The notes: a model not told the origin generated them from the letters alone. 64,000 nt of DNA from Gracilaria domingensis (GCA_022539475.1 VCMS01000008.1:434001-498000), one strand, 5' to 3'. Positions 10,414-23,166 are shown, counted from the stretch's first letter. Program-made: numbers and translations.

Positions 10414-12708
10414 AATATGGAAGGAGTTTTGAAGGATAGTGTTAGTAATACATGACACTCAGGATAGCATAACGTTCAACGAGAGCGACCATAATGCACC
10501 CTCGAACGACACTCACCAAATTGAAAAAATTGAAAATTTAATATGCACCCCGTCAAGAAAAGGTCGCGCGGAATGCTGAACGAGTGTATTGTGAGCTTAC
10601 AGCACATCCACATTCCTTCATGTTACGTTCACAAAAGAGAAAAAATTTCTTATGCGGCTGCAGCCGCAAACACAAACCGGTCACAACCAAGGACCGCCGC
10701 AACCTCAGCAACACCACCCAAACTACCAGGCGCTCGATTATACAGCTATAAGCACAAAACTGGCATTTGTGCCTAAACCACGCTCATCCACACAATCTCG
10801 CTCTGACAGCCAAACGCAGAATCATCCCTCTAATGTCACGCACTGTACCGGGCGACATCACCCTCACCTGCAGTACATGCACACACGGCAAAACACATCG
10901 ATCACCACACAAACCCAGAACGAACCACAACCCCGTCGGAACGTATTTAGGTTCAGACACCTGTGTACCGATAAAGCCCACCTCTAGGCACAGCAACAAC
11001 CGCATCCTCCTTCTGGTCTGTGCAATGAGCAAATTTGTAATGGCACAATTTGTCAAAGACAGAAAAGATATCCCCGCACACATCAACACCACACTACACC
11101 ACGTCAAACACACCCTGCACCATCCCCTCAATGGCTTCCGTACGTACAACGCCAAGGAGTATACATCAAACAAAATGCAACAAATTTACAGAGACCAGAA
11201 GATTCGCCATCACCTACGAACGCCCCACCAACCACAGAAAAACAGCATAGCCGAAAGCATGAACAGAACAATCCGGAACTCAGTCAGATCATTTCTTCAC
11301 ATTGCAATGCTTGATGATTCATACTCGGAGGACGCAACCAGAGACACAACCTTCAAATACAACCTGCTTCATCAGTCTAGAACTCAATCATCACCATATC
11401 ACCTCTGGTACAACACCTTTCCCCACCCCAAACGCACCTACAAATTTGGTCAGCTCGGTACAATACCGATCTATGCGCCCAAAACCAAACTCTAATCACG
11501 AGCCGACCCTGCACGGTATATGTACATAGAATCACTCACACACGTCGTCATGCTCAACCTACGCACCGATGCCTACCAAACAGTTCGTGCAGAAGACTTC
11601 CACCCTTACTACAAATACACGGAACCTGCCGCCACCAGCCCCTGTGCATTGAAAGCAAGAGCCTCATTCCAACAGGCGACACCCACAGCCATAGACATCA
11701 ACACCCCATCCTCCACCAGCGCAGCGCAAGTTCGTCAGTACCCAGATGCCACAGACTAGCAGACAGCACACAACGAAGAACTACAAAACCTCGATGCTCA
11801 TGGGAGCATCAGCTGGCTACCGAATTCATACAAACCTCCACCAGAACAAATCTTACCACTTCTGGTGCTGTACCGATACAAAAGATCCGCCGAGGGACAC
11901 ATAACTCAAAGGAAAGCCAGATGTAATCTTCGCGGGGACCTCATGAAGCCAGGTTTACACTATGATCCTCGACACACAACCACCCACACAGTTGACCGGG
12001 CCACACAACGCATGCTCCTCGCGCTCCACGCCACGCATTACCTCCCCCTGCAGAACTTCGACATCAATTCGGCATACTTTTACGAAAAGTACACCCACGA
12101 CAAACCCGTGTACGTTCGACAGGTGTCAAACTTCGACTGCAGCTACCGCCACGACAGTACTCATGGACAACTTGTAGGAAACCTCTATGGATCACCACCA
12201 GCGGCGTATCTATACAGCTTCGGTCTCCAAAACTTTCTAGCCACCATCGGTTTCACAAAATCTGAGCACGATCCATGCCTTTACACACGCATATGTAAAT
12301 ATCAGTACATACTGATCAGCAATACTATAGATGATTTATTAGTCTTAGCTTCCCGTGAACCACCCATCGACGACCTCTACCACCAACGTCTCACAAAGTA
12401 CAAATTGAAAAGACTTGACACACCCACCAGAATTTTGAAATGGACCATCACAAGAACGGCAGAAGGCATACACATCGCGCAACCAGATGCCATAGACGCA
12501 CTACAGGAACAAACCGAGATGAAGGATTGCAACCCAAGGCGCACGCCGTACAATAATCAGAAGGCATTAGATCAGCACCCACCCACCAAATTCTTACCAC
12601 CGGCTGAAGTAAACCGTTACATTCAGACGCTAAGAGAGCTGTGATATATCACCGAGAGCATCAGAACAGACATCGCGCCTTTTATAAACCGTCTTGCACC
12701 CCAGAGAA

Positions 12709-13152
12709 GTATACAGATGCTCGAATGATACCTCGTAGATTTGAAATTCGGATGTCTTTCGGATATCATCTGGATATCTTACGTATATCCATGATATCCC
12801 TGTGACATCCAGTAGATATGACAAATGATGTACGAAATGATACTCTTTTGATGCCCTTGAGACATGCATCAACTACTTTGAAAGATATAACAGTAGATAT
12901 GACGAATGATCTCGAAAACCAAAGTTGCTTCTCTTGGAATTGCTCGGACATCATTCAGACATCCAGAAATGAGACGAATATCATTTGTATGGATATTCTG
13001 AGCATTGTCGTGTATCTTATGTACATCGGTCGTATATCCAACTTCGAAAATCAGATGGATATCCGAGAAATCATTCGGATATCCAAAGCATATCCAAGGA
13101 ATATCAAGCGCATATCAAAGTGTTTCCCTCTGCACAGCATATCTCCAAACCG
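12709..13152. mobile_element. Non-coding insertion rich in GGATAT/ATATCC
   Basis: About 440 bp interrupts Copia-1 between the reverse transcriptase tail and the RNase H start (ALKSLLRYLKG resumes at about 13170). It holds roughly ten GGATAT or ATATCC hexamers, mostly in its outer thirds and in opposite orientations, and its ends are loosely inverted. No coding potential. Boundaries are estimated from the interrupted Copia protein and are accurate to about 10 bp. Confidence 0.55.
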
Positions 13153-13712
13153 CAAAAACATCATCAACAGGCATTGAAATCTCTGCTAAGATACCTCAAG
13201 GGCACCCGTACTCATGGCCTCCAGTATGGCAGACCTACTACACAGCAGAGTACACCGCAACCCACAGTTTTTAGCGATGCAGACTTGCAAATGAAATGGA
13301 TCGCAAATCGAAAATAGACACAGTCCAATACGTGCGCTCAACTCTCATTTCCGGGTCATCACGATGACAGAACATGGTTGAACTATCCAAAACTGAAGCC
13401 GAATATATAGGCGCAACAGAGGCCACGAGGCACCCGGAATGGCTACAGAACATTCTTCGAGACGCTCAGAGCTTATCGAACAATCCCACACCTAACAATA
13501 TTGACAACCGCTTCGCTATTCTCATTGCCGAAAGTCAGGCATCAACCAAACGCCGCAGATATATCGATATCCGGCACCATTATTAGAGCACCATACCGAC
13601 AACAAACGCATTCAAATTCACAGCGTCCTTTTCTCAGCAATGAGAGCAGACTTATTCACGAAGCCACTGAACCCCGATCGACTTGAAGCACTAACGGCAT
13701 CTCCACCGGTGA

Positions 13713-13883
13713 CCGTATAGCGGCATACCGAAAAAGTATGTCGCGATTTTTAGCGCAGCGACACAGTTTTGATTCCCACTGGGGCATCGCTGACGCTATC
13801 AGTATCGGCTTAGGAAATCGGAGCACTAAAACTCTCGCTATAAATTGTTTTTTGGCCACACTTTTAGCGACGCCGCTATACGG
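13713..13883. mobile_element. 171-bp MITE with 12-bp perfect TIRs
   Basis: Perfect terminal inverted repeats CCGTATAGCGGC (13713-13724) and its complement (13872-13883), with weaker similarity continuing inward. It lies near the 3' end of Copia-1. Flanks do not show an obvious target duplication. The size and ends suit a MITE; the superfamily is undetermined. Confidence 0.65.
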
Positions 13884-14326
13884 AAAGGACCAATCAAATA
13901 CGATTGAATCGTCGTCCATGTCAAGCGCGAGATGTGGGACGTGCTGATCAACATCTGTTTTCTTCAAGTGCACCCTCCGCTCTCAAGGCACGCCGCACCA
14001 ATAAGTTCCCAATATCTAGACTGCGGTTGCAATATCTTTGCTTGCGTGCAACTCTGTGGTTTTTGAAAGCTATTACGAGAAAGGACAGAAAACTGCAAAA
14101 GCATTCAAAGCATTGTCTTTGATCTGTGCCTTGTATTGCGGTTGTCGTATGTCTTGAACGTTTCCATCGCTTTATACCTTGGCTTGGGAGCCGTCTGTGT
14201 GGAATAAGATGACATGTTGCGGTTCAACCCCATGGAGATGCCCTAAAGAACGCCCTCCAAGTCACACCAGGACCCACACGAAAATGACATGCATCCAACG
14301 GGGACTGTCAAACATCCCCACACATT

Positions 14327-14418
14327 TATGAGAGAGAAACGGTGACTCGTGTTTATTCGTTGCTGCGGCAACTGTGGCTCTTGAATCGTTCACTAGTCTA
14401 CTGTAATGCTGTTTCACA
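14327..14418 (-). repeat. Copia-2 3' LTR
   Basis: 92-bp copy matching 23178-23271 with a modest number of differences; both have TGTGAAACAGC...TCTCATA ends on the minus strand. The ACATT duplication lies at 14322-14326. Confidence 0.85.
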
Positions 14419-15596
14419 AAGTGAGAAATGCAATGCAGCAAAAGCTCGGGTTACGATGCTGTTTTACAATCCCTGGTTGCTGTAGTGCATTTCCAGCTTT
14501 TCGTCGTTTGTCTCTTGTTCTTCGTGAGGTCGACTTGACTCAGTCTGAGTCGTACGGCCGTCGCGTGTTTAAGACGCGTTAACTGTGCGCGGTGCGGCAT
14601 TTTGGTTCTTGTTCGTGTTGCGATTGACTTGATTCGGTCTGGGTCGTACGCAGATGGCGTGTCTAAGACAGATGAACCGTGCGCGCTGTAGCGGTTTGGT
14701 AAACAGGTCGGCAAGCATGTCCTCCGTTGATATTCTATGAAGAGTAACGCCATTTTCGTTGATATGATGTTGAAGGTAATGATGACGAAGGTCTATATAT
14801 TTCCTTCGTTCGGTCGGTGCTTTGTTTTCTGCAATAAGAGTGACAGAGCCGTTATTCATGCAGTGTGGCGTGGATGATGATGGTCCTAACTTAGAGGATT
14901 GCAGCAGCTTTTGCAACCAGAGGGTGTGCTGTGGGGCGGAAGTAGCGGAGATATATTCCGCTTCGGAAGCAGAAAGAGCCACGAAGTTCTGTTTTCGAGA
15001 CAGCTAGGAAATTGGACAGGAGTCGTAACTGTGAAGATTCCCTGTAATGGACTTACGATCTTTCTGATTAGCAAAGTCTGCGTCACGATAAACCATCAAC
15101 TCATTTTACCTCGGGTCAGCTTGGTCGGACTGCGCCGCATAGTACAGTACATACGAGCATGTGCCATTTAGGTATCGAAGGAAGGTTTTGGGAGCTGGCC
15201 AATTGAAGCTTTCGTGGATTCGACATATGTTGTGCGAGGCGGTTGGCTGCATAGAGAATGTCAGGTCTCATGCTGTCCGTGATGTAACGAAGTTCTCCTA
15301 AGATCGAACGGAATCTGGTGGCTTGTTCGGAGTCAAGCTGTGCGCTGTCTGTCTCAGTCGGTTTCGTATTGTTATACGCGCTGAATGCTGCGTTGCAGTG
15401 TTCCATATTTGTTTGTTTCAGGAGTGCATCTATGCTGCCTGGTTGGGATATTCGGAGATTTCCTTGTTCGTCTTTGTGTACTGTGCAGTTGAGAAATCGT
15501 GACGGGTGGCCCAGACGTTTGATCTTATATTTTGTGTTAAGCTGTTCGTAGAGGTTGTCAATGAGCTTCTGTTTCGTGGGCAGCTGGCGATGAAAG

Positions 15597-15682
15597 CATT
15601 ACACTAGTCAGCACCACCATTGATGAGTTCTTAGTACTGCAGTACTAAGAACTCATCAATGGTGGTGCTGACTAGTGTAATG
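15597..15682. repeat. Perfect 86-bp palindrome, no spacer
   Basis: The 43-bp arms 15597-15639 and 15640-15682 are exact reverse complements with no loop. It lies in the reverse transcriptase portion of Copia-2. Perfect zero-spacer palindromes of this size are unstable and difficult to sequence, so an assembly artefact must be considered. Confidence 0.9.
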
Positions 15683-16843
15683 CCTCCATCGGTAATCTTT
15701 GTGTACAGGCGCAAATCTTGTTGCGATTGGGAGTAACCGTGCTGTATCAGAAATTGTTACATTCCTTGATTGTAGTAGTATGCTGCTGTTGGGGAACCGT
15801 ATAAGTTTCCTTCCAACAGTCCGTACTTTCTGTCATGCCGAAAGCTGCCGTCAGAAGATGGCATTTGGGTGACATACACTGGTTTTTCATGTTGATACTG
15901 TTCTTGCAGGTAAGCGGATTTTATATCAAATTGCTTGATCGGGTATTGGGGTATGACATGGAGTGCGAAGAGCAGTCTTTGCGTGTTGCGATCAGCTGTT
16001 TATGTTGTAATATGGTTGGGTCATAATGTACTCCCGCTTGATTTAGTTCGCCTCGTAAGTTACATCTCGCTTTTCGTTCGGTGAGGGTGCTGTCTGCTGT
16101 ACGCTTGTATTTATACAATATCATGAGAGGTATAATGAGGTGAGATGGTAGCGTTTGTCCTCGAAGTAGCCATTGTATCGCTCGATGATTATCGAGAGTT
16201 TGGAGTTCTTTCTCATGTGATTCCTTTCAGAGTTCGGCATCGGGATCTTGGCGTGCTTGTTCTCATGTGGAGGGCGGGGGTGTGTTGATGGAGATGCGGC
16301 ATGGAATATGTTTCCTTTGCAAACCTTTAGCTTAAAATGTGATCGTGGTCGTCACTGTTGTGTCTTTGTTTTTGTGGTAGGCCTGGAAATCACAAGCTCG
16401 TATTTGTTCATACATCTGCGTTCGAAGGTTGAGAAGTAATACGTGGTTAAGAGTGCTAGGATACATTTTTTTGGGCGGGCTCTTCTCTTGCATCGAGCTT
16501 CTTTTTCGGCGCGTAGTGTGGGATGGTTCCTAGTAGTTCGAAGATGAACAGGTTTTGCAGTCGGGGTGTTGTGCAGTACCACATGTGGTATGGAGACGTG
16601 TTGATCGCAGTATGATGAGGTAAGTTGTACTTGAAGATGGTGTCACGTGCGGCCTCTTCCCACTAACGAGCGTCCAGTCCGGATGTTTGCAGTAAGGCTC
16701 TGACTGTGTTCATTGTTTTGCGATTCAGACGCTGGGCGATAGAATTTTCTTGCGGTTGATATGGTTTGCGGGGATGGTACTGTAGCCGATATCTGTTGTA
16801 TATTTCTGTCATGGTGGGCGATGTGTATTTCTTGGCGTTATCA

Positions 16844-16860
16844 CTGGGAGCTGCGGGAAA
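16844..16860 (+). repeat. Harbinger left terminal inverted repeat
   Basis: CTGGGAGCTGCGGGAAA, exact reverse complement of 20914-20930. The outer one or two bases may belong to the target rather than the element. Confidence 0.85.
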
Positions 16861-17324
16861 TGGCTTATATTACGAAGCACTTCTGAAATGCAGAAAAAAT
16901 TATGAACATAAACTTTATAGTTGTTCTCTTGTTTTGAGAAACAAACGATTACTCCTTTGCGTTTTAAATTATGAAAATCTTAAAGGAAACTTTTACGTGG
17001 GAGCCTTTTTGAAATGATGCAGCATACATGAACAAAATGCATATGAGGTATTGCTTTGTACTGTTTCTAAATGTTATGAACAAAAATTTTGGAAACAACT
17101 AAACTATTACTATTGTATAGCTCTTACAAGTTTACAAGTTACATGTGTATGTGATTATATAAATCTTCTATGATTGTAAAGATATGACGTATAATCAATT
17201 AACACTGAAAAGCTCAACATTGTATTATATAAAATATAGTACTACATGAAAGCAAATAAGAGGCCACGTAGTTCCCAACACCCAAATAAAAAAACCAAAT
17301 ATATGTATGTATCATAGAAGCGAT

Positions 17325-18203
17325 TTAAACGCTAAATAAATGCTCACCACATTTCATTGCAACTTGAACAATATTTGCCACGGCATTCATGCAATAGACA
17401 TGTTTAGACAAGTTGTGCCTAAACGTATGCGACAAACAATAAAAGTGCTTCATTCTTCCATTCAAAGCTTCATGTTGAGCTCGAACGTATTGATGCCATT
17501 CTTTCAGTTCTTGCATGATAAGAGATTTTCTGATACATTTCTCATCCGCATAACCTTCATCAGTCACGACTTTTTCTTGTCCAGAAAGCAAAGATTTAAG
17601 TTTTGACTTAAAAATAACCAAATCAGGATATTTTCCTGCTGGAAATGGTCCATGAATCCATGTTATTAAGCCACTCTGGTGACATATACCAATCTCATAC
17701 CGCAATGCAGCGGAATTAAACTTATGTGAATACCACATGGGATCAAATTCTTCCGGTTCAAACACTTTAAAGTCAACTCCATCTACCGATATAAACGAGT
17801 TGCAGACGGATGTGATTGATCTACGAGATGAAAAAAAAATCTAAGAAACATATTAGTAATGAATAGTATACCAGAAATAGCTTTTGATGCATACCTCTTT
17901 TAAGATGGCGAGTTCTTTCACTGCAATCCACGTCCATTTACGAAATGTTTTAGCATCTACCTGTGCTAGTACCACATAAACGGCCTCAGTTGCATATAGC
18001 TTCAGAAACATAAGACCCCAGAGCAAGTGAACAGGCTTCATTTCTTTTGAGCCACTAATCCGGACTTTGCTCCACAGGTGGCTGCAAACAAGAGGTGAAA
18101 CGCCAAATATTGCCCGAAAGCGGCGCAAATGGGTATTTGATCGAATACCAGGGCAGGTTGACATGATTGAAGAAGAGAGGTCAAGAAAGCCAGATGCATC
18201 CAT
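17325..18203 (-). CDS. Harbinger-type DDE transposase (two exons)
   Basis: Catalyses excision and insertion of the surrounding element. Exon 1 runs 18203-17895 and exon 2 runs 17840-17325. The 54-bp intron (17841-17894) starts GTATGC, has a TACTAAT branch site and ends TTAG, and splicing keeps phase, giving 274 residues. Exon 1 carries the helical N-terminal part (LRRFRAIFGVSPLVCSHLW). Exon 2 has the DDE_Tnp_4 core: first Asp in ISVDGVDF, then FDPMWYSHKFNSAALRYE and GPFPAGKYPDL, second Asp in VTDEGYAD and the Glu in QHEALNGRMKHF, followed by the usual HNLSKHVYCMNAVANIVQ. No lesion is seen. It is somewhat short for the family. The start at 18203 is the first ATG in frame; an upstream exon is possible. 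Confidence 0.85.
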
Positions 18204-19483
18204 GTTTTTAGTCAGCTGCGACAAGAAAGGCAAAGATCCGTATCAACTTTACAAGTTGATGACAGACATAGTTTGACCTTCCACAGATTACGAACGTAAT
18301 ATTCTTGTCTCTTTTGCCGAACGACTTTAAACCCAAGCAAAATTTGTACACGTTGTACTTCTTCGTTGACGACATAAGGTGTGTAAAAAAACCCTATATA
18401 TCTTTTCGCATCACTATTGTATGTTTCGAAATTGGATGGCAGCAGTGAATTTGTGTTTCAAGAGATTTACAAGACCACCCGAATTCATTTCCTGATTTGA
18501 AGATAAAGCCCTACTTCCTGTTAACAAATTGCGGTATGGTACATACACCTACGTAATGAAGTTGTGTAATTTTTTACTCTTCTCTTGTTTCCTAGTCCCG
18601 ACAACCGCATTTTCCGACGTACATTTTTGAAAGTAAGTTTGTTAATGACCGGCACCAGTGCGAGATTGTGAGGCTTGCCTTCATCAATTGGAAATTTGAA
18701 TCTTGAAACATATACGCTTTTAAGCTCCTTATACATTTCACTATAGTTTAAAAAGGATAAAGATGAAGGGCAAGGTGAAAGCTATATTCAAGTAAGAATT
18801 AACATCTCTTTGATAGGTTTTAAAATGTAGGGCGGAATTGAAGCATTGGGAAAGTTAGAAGCCTCGTTTTTCTGTACATATGTCCTAGTTTAAGCACATA
18901 TACGCATCGTTCATTTCACGATATTTCAAAATTATTAATGTTACACAAAACATTAACTAGCAACACAGACAAACACTAAAGAGTACTTCATGGTCATGAA
19001 CGTTTGTTGAAATATGTCATCATAACAGATCATGAAGAGCAATGTAATATTGTCCGTGAACTCTATATTCACTTCCCATCACATATATATTGTCATATTG
19101 CAACATATATACACATTTTGAATGTCAGAAGTTTGTAATTTTCAAACGTATGCTTTTGCTAGCGTCAGTCATGTAACATCCCGAGAGGAAACATTTCCCT
19201 TGACATGTCTGAATTATCTTACATGAACATTACTGCACATTACAATGCCAATTCCTAGACAATACCTTGAGTTTCCGATTGGAGATCTCAGATCTCAGAA
19301 AGTGATACTTTCATGATCAACGTAGATTCATACCGCGTGAATTAGAAGCTAATCATGATTCTACAAGTGAAATACTAAGAATGGTTACAGTACTTAAGAA
19401 CAATCAAACATCGAAAACAACCCGGCTAGATGGTCTAACGGAGTGCTGCCCATCCCACCGCAAGCAACCTCAATCACTTCACC
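18204..19483. promoter_or_regulatory. Divergent intergenic region of the Harbinger element
   Basis: 1.3 kb of AT-rich sequence between the divergently transcribed transposase and accessory genes. No credible ORF. It presumably holds both promoters, which is inference from position. A stretch at 19421-19450 (CCGGCTAGATGGTCTAACGG) loosely resembles a tRNA A-box region but has no B box. Confidence 0.5.
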
Positions 19484-20423
19484 ATGCCGCTCTCGCTGCA
19501 GCGTCAAAAGCAAACGAAACGCGTCCCCAGACTTACTAAGAAATCTAAGGCCATCAGACTTCTTACCAAACGCCTAACAACTGGTGAGTCAACTGGTAAA
19601 GAACCTGTGTCTGCAGTGTGGAACTCCGAAGATATATTTCGCCAACATCGTCTACCAACCTTCCGCACCAGATACTTGCGTCTTTTAAAGGAAATGGGTA
19701 TTTCGTCTAAAAGTAAGTGCTGAAAATAACCTTGTTATGCTTTGGATGTATTGAGGCTAACAAAGAAGCACAGACGACGATGAAGAACCTAATCTTGGTC
19801 GGACATCTACAGGCTTGCCAGATAGTTCTGTTCCCCGCAGTCATAGAGCAACAGATGGGTCAGATAATGGTGACTCAGGTGAAGAGTCTTCATATGACAG
19901 ACATTCAATTGGAGGTGACGGAAGTGAAGTGCTGATGTCGGGAAAAGTATTCATGCCATTTAGGCTTCTTTCAGAATGGACTGAACCACACACTACTACG
20001 AAGCGCTGTACTGTGGTAGTCCATCTTCCATCAGGAGTTTCTCATGAAGACTTTACCATTCATGTTGTTGATGAGGGTAATTACTTAGAACTGGATGTCA
20101 AATGGCCACGACCATTGACAGATCTCAAATTAATGCACTCGAAGTGGCTCAAATCATCTCTACAAGGGCAGTATACTGCGTTTCATCCTGAGTTTCTTGG
20201 ATTTGAGAGTGCACTGAAGGAGCTACGGTCACATAATGCAGAAGACGTTCATTCGAAGGCACGGTTTCATCTTCCATTTGTTGTGGAGCGCACGTTCGAG
20301 ACGTATAATATGATTTACAAAGACGGAACAAAGTTAGTTTACATAAGGCTTAAGGCTCATACAGATTCCTATGGATGCTATGGTAGGACTTTCAACGCCT
20401 TTGAAGTTGTGGAGAGTACGTAA
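19484..20423 (+). CDS. Harbinger accessory protein with HSP20/CS-like segment (two exons)
   Basis: Second gene of the element. Exon 1 is 19484-19712 and exon 2 is 19774-20423. The 61-bp intron begins GTAAGT, carries GGCTAAC and ends GCACAG, and splicing gives 292 residues. The N-terminus (about 45 residues) is very basic (KRVPRLTKKSKAIRLLTKR). The middle is acidic and serine-rich (DDEEPN, GDSGEESS). The C-terminal half contains VVHLPSGVSHEDFTIHVVD, then ELDVKWPRP, a pattern reminiscent of the alpha-crystallin/p23 beta-sandwich (LPxGVxxEDxxVxV). Other PIF/Harbinger elements pair the transposase with a Myb-like protein needed for nuclear import and TIR binding, and I see no Myb tryptophans here. 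The role (partner of the transposase) is inferred from position only. The reading frame is intact, which argues for selection. Confidence 0.7.
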
Positions 20424-20913
20424 TTTGTTAGAAAATTGATGTTTTAAAGAAAGTAAAATGTTTATTCACGCAGCCTGTTTACAAATATGTTTTATACTTT
20501 GCGCTGGGCAAAGAGTACAACATTGTTTCGAAAAGTGAGCTACTTTTGTATTGACTAGAACCATGAGTATAATAGATACAATGCAAATTTTGTTTTCATT
20601 CAATGGGTGAAAAATTGACTTAGAACTGAGAATTTCTGCTTCATTATTTTGGTTTAAGTGCAAGATAAGAAAATTACTTCTGAATACTATTTGACAATAT
20701 TTCACCATCATTGCTAATGATTTTGTTTACATGGTTTATCTGTTCAGCAATAGTATTTTTTCTGTACAAATTCGAGTATCCGATGCATTAAACGAGAATG
20801 AACTATTAGTTTGGTGCGCTTTAAGGCATATACTTATATCTCTCGGAACTGTTTTGAAGAAGAAACTTTATACCGAAAGTTGCTCAATTAGTTGAGTAAC
20901 TGTCAAACTACAC

Positions 20914-20930
20914 TTTCCCGCAGCTCCCAG
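20914..20930 (-). repeat. Harbinger right terminal inverted repeat
   Basis: Exact inverted copy of 16844-16860. Just inside it (about 20878-20900) is an imperfect palindrome built on TTGCTCAATTAGTTGAGTAA, a plausible subterminal binding site. Confidence 0.85.
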
Positions 20931-23166
20931 CAGAAGTATTCGAGAGGACGATGAAGTCTGTGTTTGATATGGTGAAGTATTGCGTCGATTCGTGCTGGCA
21001 TATCTTTTCTATCTTGAAGGAAGTGGGCGAAGCGGAAACGGCTAGCTGCGAATATGATAAGCAACATATGATTGTTGCCGTGAGTGGATGTCGGTGTATG
21101 GGGTCGCAGGTGCCCGAACTGACGTATGCGCCTGGGGTATAGTTGCGGGGAGTACGTTTTTGTGCAGACGGATGTTGGTTTCCGTGTTTGCACGCACTGC
21201 ACGTCAGCTTGCAGCCTGCAGACATGGTTGCTGGCATTGTGGGGATCATTAGTTTGGTTGCGGTGAGGGAAAGTTTGGAAGGATGAACGTGATTAAGCCG
21301 GAGATGCCAGTCATGTAGTGTGGTGCTGATGTTTGATTTTGGTGCGGATGGTTCGGAGTTTTTCATCTGTCGTAAGGAATGTGTCGTTTTGGATTCAACA
21401 TTAGCGATGTTGCAAGGGAGGTACTAGCGGCGTTGCTGTGTTGAGTGTGCTGGTTGTGGTGATTTTAGCATTGTTAGACGTTTGGGAGCGGGATGAGGAC
21501 AATGTTTATATGCGAATACGCGAGCGCTAGAGGATGTTGGTGGTGTGAGAAGGGTTCCCCGTAGCTCATATTTATGGTTTCTCCATGGTACCGTTCCCAA
21601 TAATGTAGGAGTGCTGCTTACTGTGTCGAGGACGTATCGACATCTTTTTGTAATCATCACGAGTCCGTGTCGACTTGCTAGATCATGAACCGACAGTAGA
21701 TTATGTTTGATGTGTTTGTTGGCTACAGCATGAGTGCGGAGGGTGTTCGTAGTTATGCTGTCCTCGTCCGAATTATTCCATGTTGGGAGCAAATGCTCAT
21801 CTGATTCGTTGGTGTCGGTCAGTAAGGGTTTGCGTAATTTTGTCATTGATTTTGTTGGGGTCGGTACATGGCTAGGGTGGGCCCCGCTATCAAGTATGTA
21901 CGTACCAGTGACTTCGCAGTTGATCTCGGAGAAGATACCAGGAGGAGGTGGGGGAGGGGGAAAGCGTGTAGGATGAGAGGTTTCTGGTGGAGGAGAAGGA
22001 AGTGTAGGATAATCGTAACGTTGCTCGCAGGGGTGATAGAGTTCAGGGCCTCGGGTCTGAGTGTAATGTTCTTGCGGTTTGCCCTGATAAAATTTAGGGT
22101 GCCTGTCGTCCTTGCACTCGGCGTCGTTGTGATTGAACCGCATGTAGAGTTCGTAGGAGTGAAACGTGCATAGCTTGCTCGTTGGTATACGACCAATTTT
22201 GTATCACGGGCGTCCAAGTCCTCGGCTTCCCTACCTGTGACCTCGTGGGGGTAGCTGAGAGTTATCTCCGGTCAGACGGAGCTAGGTGTAATTCCTGGTG
22301 TATCCCGTTGAGGATCTTCGACCGTAGTCTCCGGTGAAGCGTGATGCGTTTGTTGGTGTGGGTCTGTGAGGAGATTGGTAGATCGTGGATAGGTCCTTAA
22401 ATCTTCTTTTAAACTATTTGATTGTTTTTAGCTTGGTGCTTCCAATTATGTTCCTGAGAATATTTGTCAGGGTTGGATTCGTATGAAGCCCGCTGATAAT
22501 GAAGCCTACCGTAGACTTTTCTTTTTCAATGTTCGGGTAATTTGCGGCGGCCATTTTCTCTCGAACGTAGTAATGCTCTTTTATGTAGTCGTCGAGGGAT
22601 TTGTATCCAGTAAGTCTGACGCTTTCTGCTTTCGTTGTGAGGAAATCGTGGTCTTCTTCTGTGCATTTATTGCTTATGGGAAATAATTTTCTCAACAAGG
22701 TTATGTGGGGTTGTGCGTTGCCTTGGAGCAATAAGTAGGTTGAGGATATCTTTGGGAGCGCTGCTTAGAATGGCCTTTAGCATATGGTTCTTTCTATCGT
22801 AAAATTGTTCGAGTGCTGTGAAATCTGTCGGAATAGTAGGGTTGCCTTCAAGGTGCGGCATAAGTTTGTTTCATGCCGCAAATACCTCTTGAGAAAAGTA
22901 CTATGGACCGTAATTGGATTTGTCTAGCTTGGTGGTGTTCCGTGTTTCGTAGCTGTGTGTCATGTTTGTGTTTGTGTGTGTATTGCGTTGTGTTTTGAAG
23001 TTGGTGATCGCCGTTTGCGGTAATTGTTGCGTGTCGGTAAACTTTGAAGGCTAAAAGTAGAATTTCGGCTTGGTTTGCACGGCGGAGCAGTCTCGCTATT
23101 CTCGAGTTGTTGGAATCCGTGATGGGAAGGGTGCGTGGGACCTAATGAGTATTTGCCAAAGCGTTA

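Larger units (their letters stand above)
16844..20930. mobile_element. PIF/Harbinger DNA transposon, complete-looking, 4.1 kb
   Basis: Bounded by perfect 17-bp inverted repeats CTGGGAGCTGCGGGAAA (16844-16860 and 20914-20930). The stretch interrupts the integrase of Copia-2 exactly at its SDNA motif (plus-strand TTATCACT to the left, GAAGTATTC to the right). It contains a DDE transposase gene on the minus strand (17325-18203) and a divergently transcribed second gene (19484-20423), each with one short intron. The target was close to the palindrome CTGCAG, and I could not assign an unambiguous 3-bp duplication. Both genes are open once spliced, so this is the youngest insertion in the nest. Confidence 0.85.

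Noticed and set aside
19421-19475. tRNA-like A-box (CCGGCTAGATGGTCTAACGG) inside the Harbinger element
   Set aside because: No B box, no acceptor-stem pairing and no anticodon arm; probably chance or leader sequence of the accessory gene.
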